A stretch of 20,000 nucleotides of DNA from Chrysomallon squamiferum (lineage: Eukaryota > Mollusca > Gastropoda > Neomphalida > Peltospiridae): assembly GCA_012295275.1 (NCBI GenBank), contig CM022668.1, forward strand, positions 12,485,522 through 12,505,521, in the 5' to 3' direction. Both the position numbers and the translations under genes were made by a program. Position 1 is the stretch's first letter, and each line of letters begins with the position of its first letter. The notes beneath the pieces are model-generated. The model was given only the letters and a program-made list of their open reading frames with translations, was not told the origin of the DNA and did no database searches. Positions 19,690 to 20,000 of this stretch are shown here, piece after piece.

Positions 19690-20000
19690 AGTACTTATTC
19701 CGTGTGAGAAACTTTCAACACCACCCGGTGCAAATAATCCAATTAGACTGAACCTGCCTGTCACAACCTGGATGTGCACTGGACGGTGCGAAATCAAGCT
19801 GTGAATAGTAAATCGTGCTCTTATTTTCACCTCATTAATCCTTTTATCATTCTCACCTCTGCAGTTTCTATGCCTGGTTTCATTTCATTTAACAATCTGA
19901 CGAACATCTATTTCGATAACTAGTCGCATTTCAAAAAAGTTTAAGGTCAAAGGTCATGTCCCTGGGTGTTGTCCTTTTTCTCAGCTTCTGATGTTTACTG
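19690..20000. promoter_or_regulatory. Complex non-coding region with a perfect DR1 element
   Basis: Composition becomes balanced here without an open frame of note. AGGTCAAAGGTCA at 19944-19956 is two perfect AGGTCA half-sites in direct repeat with one base between, the DR1 arrangement used by RXR, HNF4 and related nuclear receptors. Upstream, CACCACCCGGTG at about 19720-19731 has CACC/GGTG arms, followed by GCAAATAA. This may be an enhancer or the edge of a neighbouring gene's promoter. Confidence 0.4.

Overview
The window looks like nuclear DNA of a metazoan with a large, AT-rich, microsatellite-heavy genome. Long (CA)n/(TG)n, (ACAT)n, (AT)n and (AAT)n tracts, extensive A/T homopolymers, one spliced gene with canonical GT/AG borders, and a muscle/cytoskeletal-type FN3 domain suggest a lophotrochozoan. 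A mollusc such as a coleoid cephalopod is my best guess, but the lineage is inference from texture only. No bacterial-type gene organisation, rRNA, tRNA or CRISPR was seen.

Layout. Bases 1-5200 are almost wholly simple-sequence DNA: TG/TA, AAT, CA, ACAT, GGAT and CATT tracts, plus one decayed GGATATTT array. They are broken by short unique patches and a first cluster of ACCTG motifs at 2539-2735. Bases 5247-7553 hold an unusual non-microsatellite zone. It has 18 copies of [C/T]ACCTG or its complement in 1.1 kb, interleaved with and followed by about nine CCATGG-centred palindromes of RFX X-box type. Bases 7560-12600 are A/T-rich filler with three decayed tandem arrays whose periods can be read directly (39, 43 and about 163 bp) and one GC-richer island at 10178-10440.

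The only convincing gene lies on the + strand at 13612-16364. It has two coding exons (13612-13735 and 15289-16364) separated by a 1553-bp phase-1 intron, giving a predicted 399-residue protein. The protein starts with a textbook N-myristoylation signal (MGANQS), has one FN3 domain resembling the FN3 of myosin light chain kinase/titin-family proteins, continues as a long polar Ser/Asp/Glu-rich tail with basic phosphosite motifs, and ends in a class I PDZ-ligand-like VSTL. It therefore looks like a cytosolic, membrane-tethered adaptor rather than an extracellular FN3 protein. Upstream (12840-13611) is a more complex stretch with a MEF2-type site and a TATA-like motif that could be its promoter/leader. 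Downstream are an AATAAA, three further X-box-like palindromes within 56 bp, and A/T-rich DNA.

The right end (19690-20000) becomes more complex again and carries a perfect nuclear-receptor DR1 repeat. With a single gene there is no operon-like cooperation to describe. The main open questions are whether the gene uses an alternative first exon of a longer upstream transcript, and what the X-box/ACCTG zone is.
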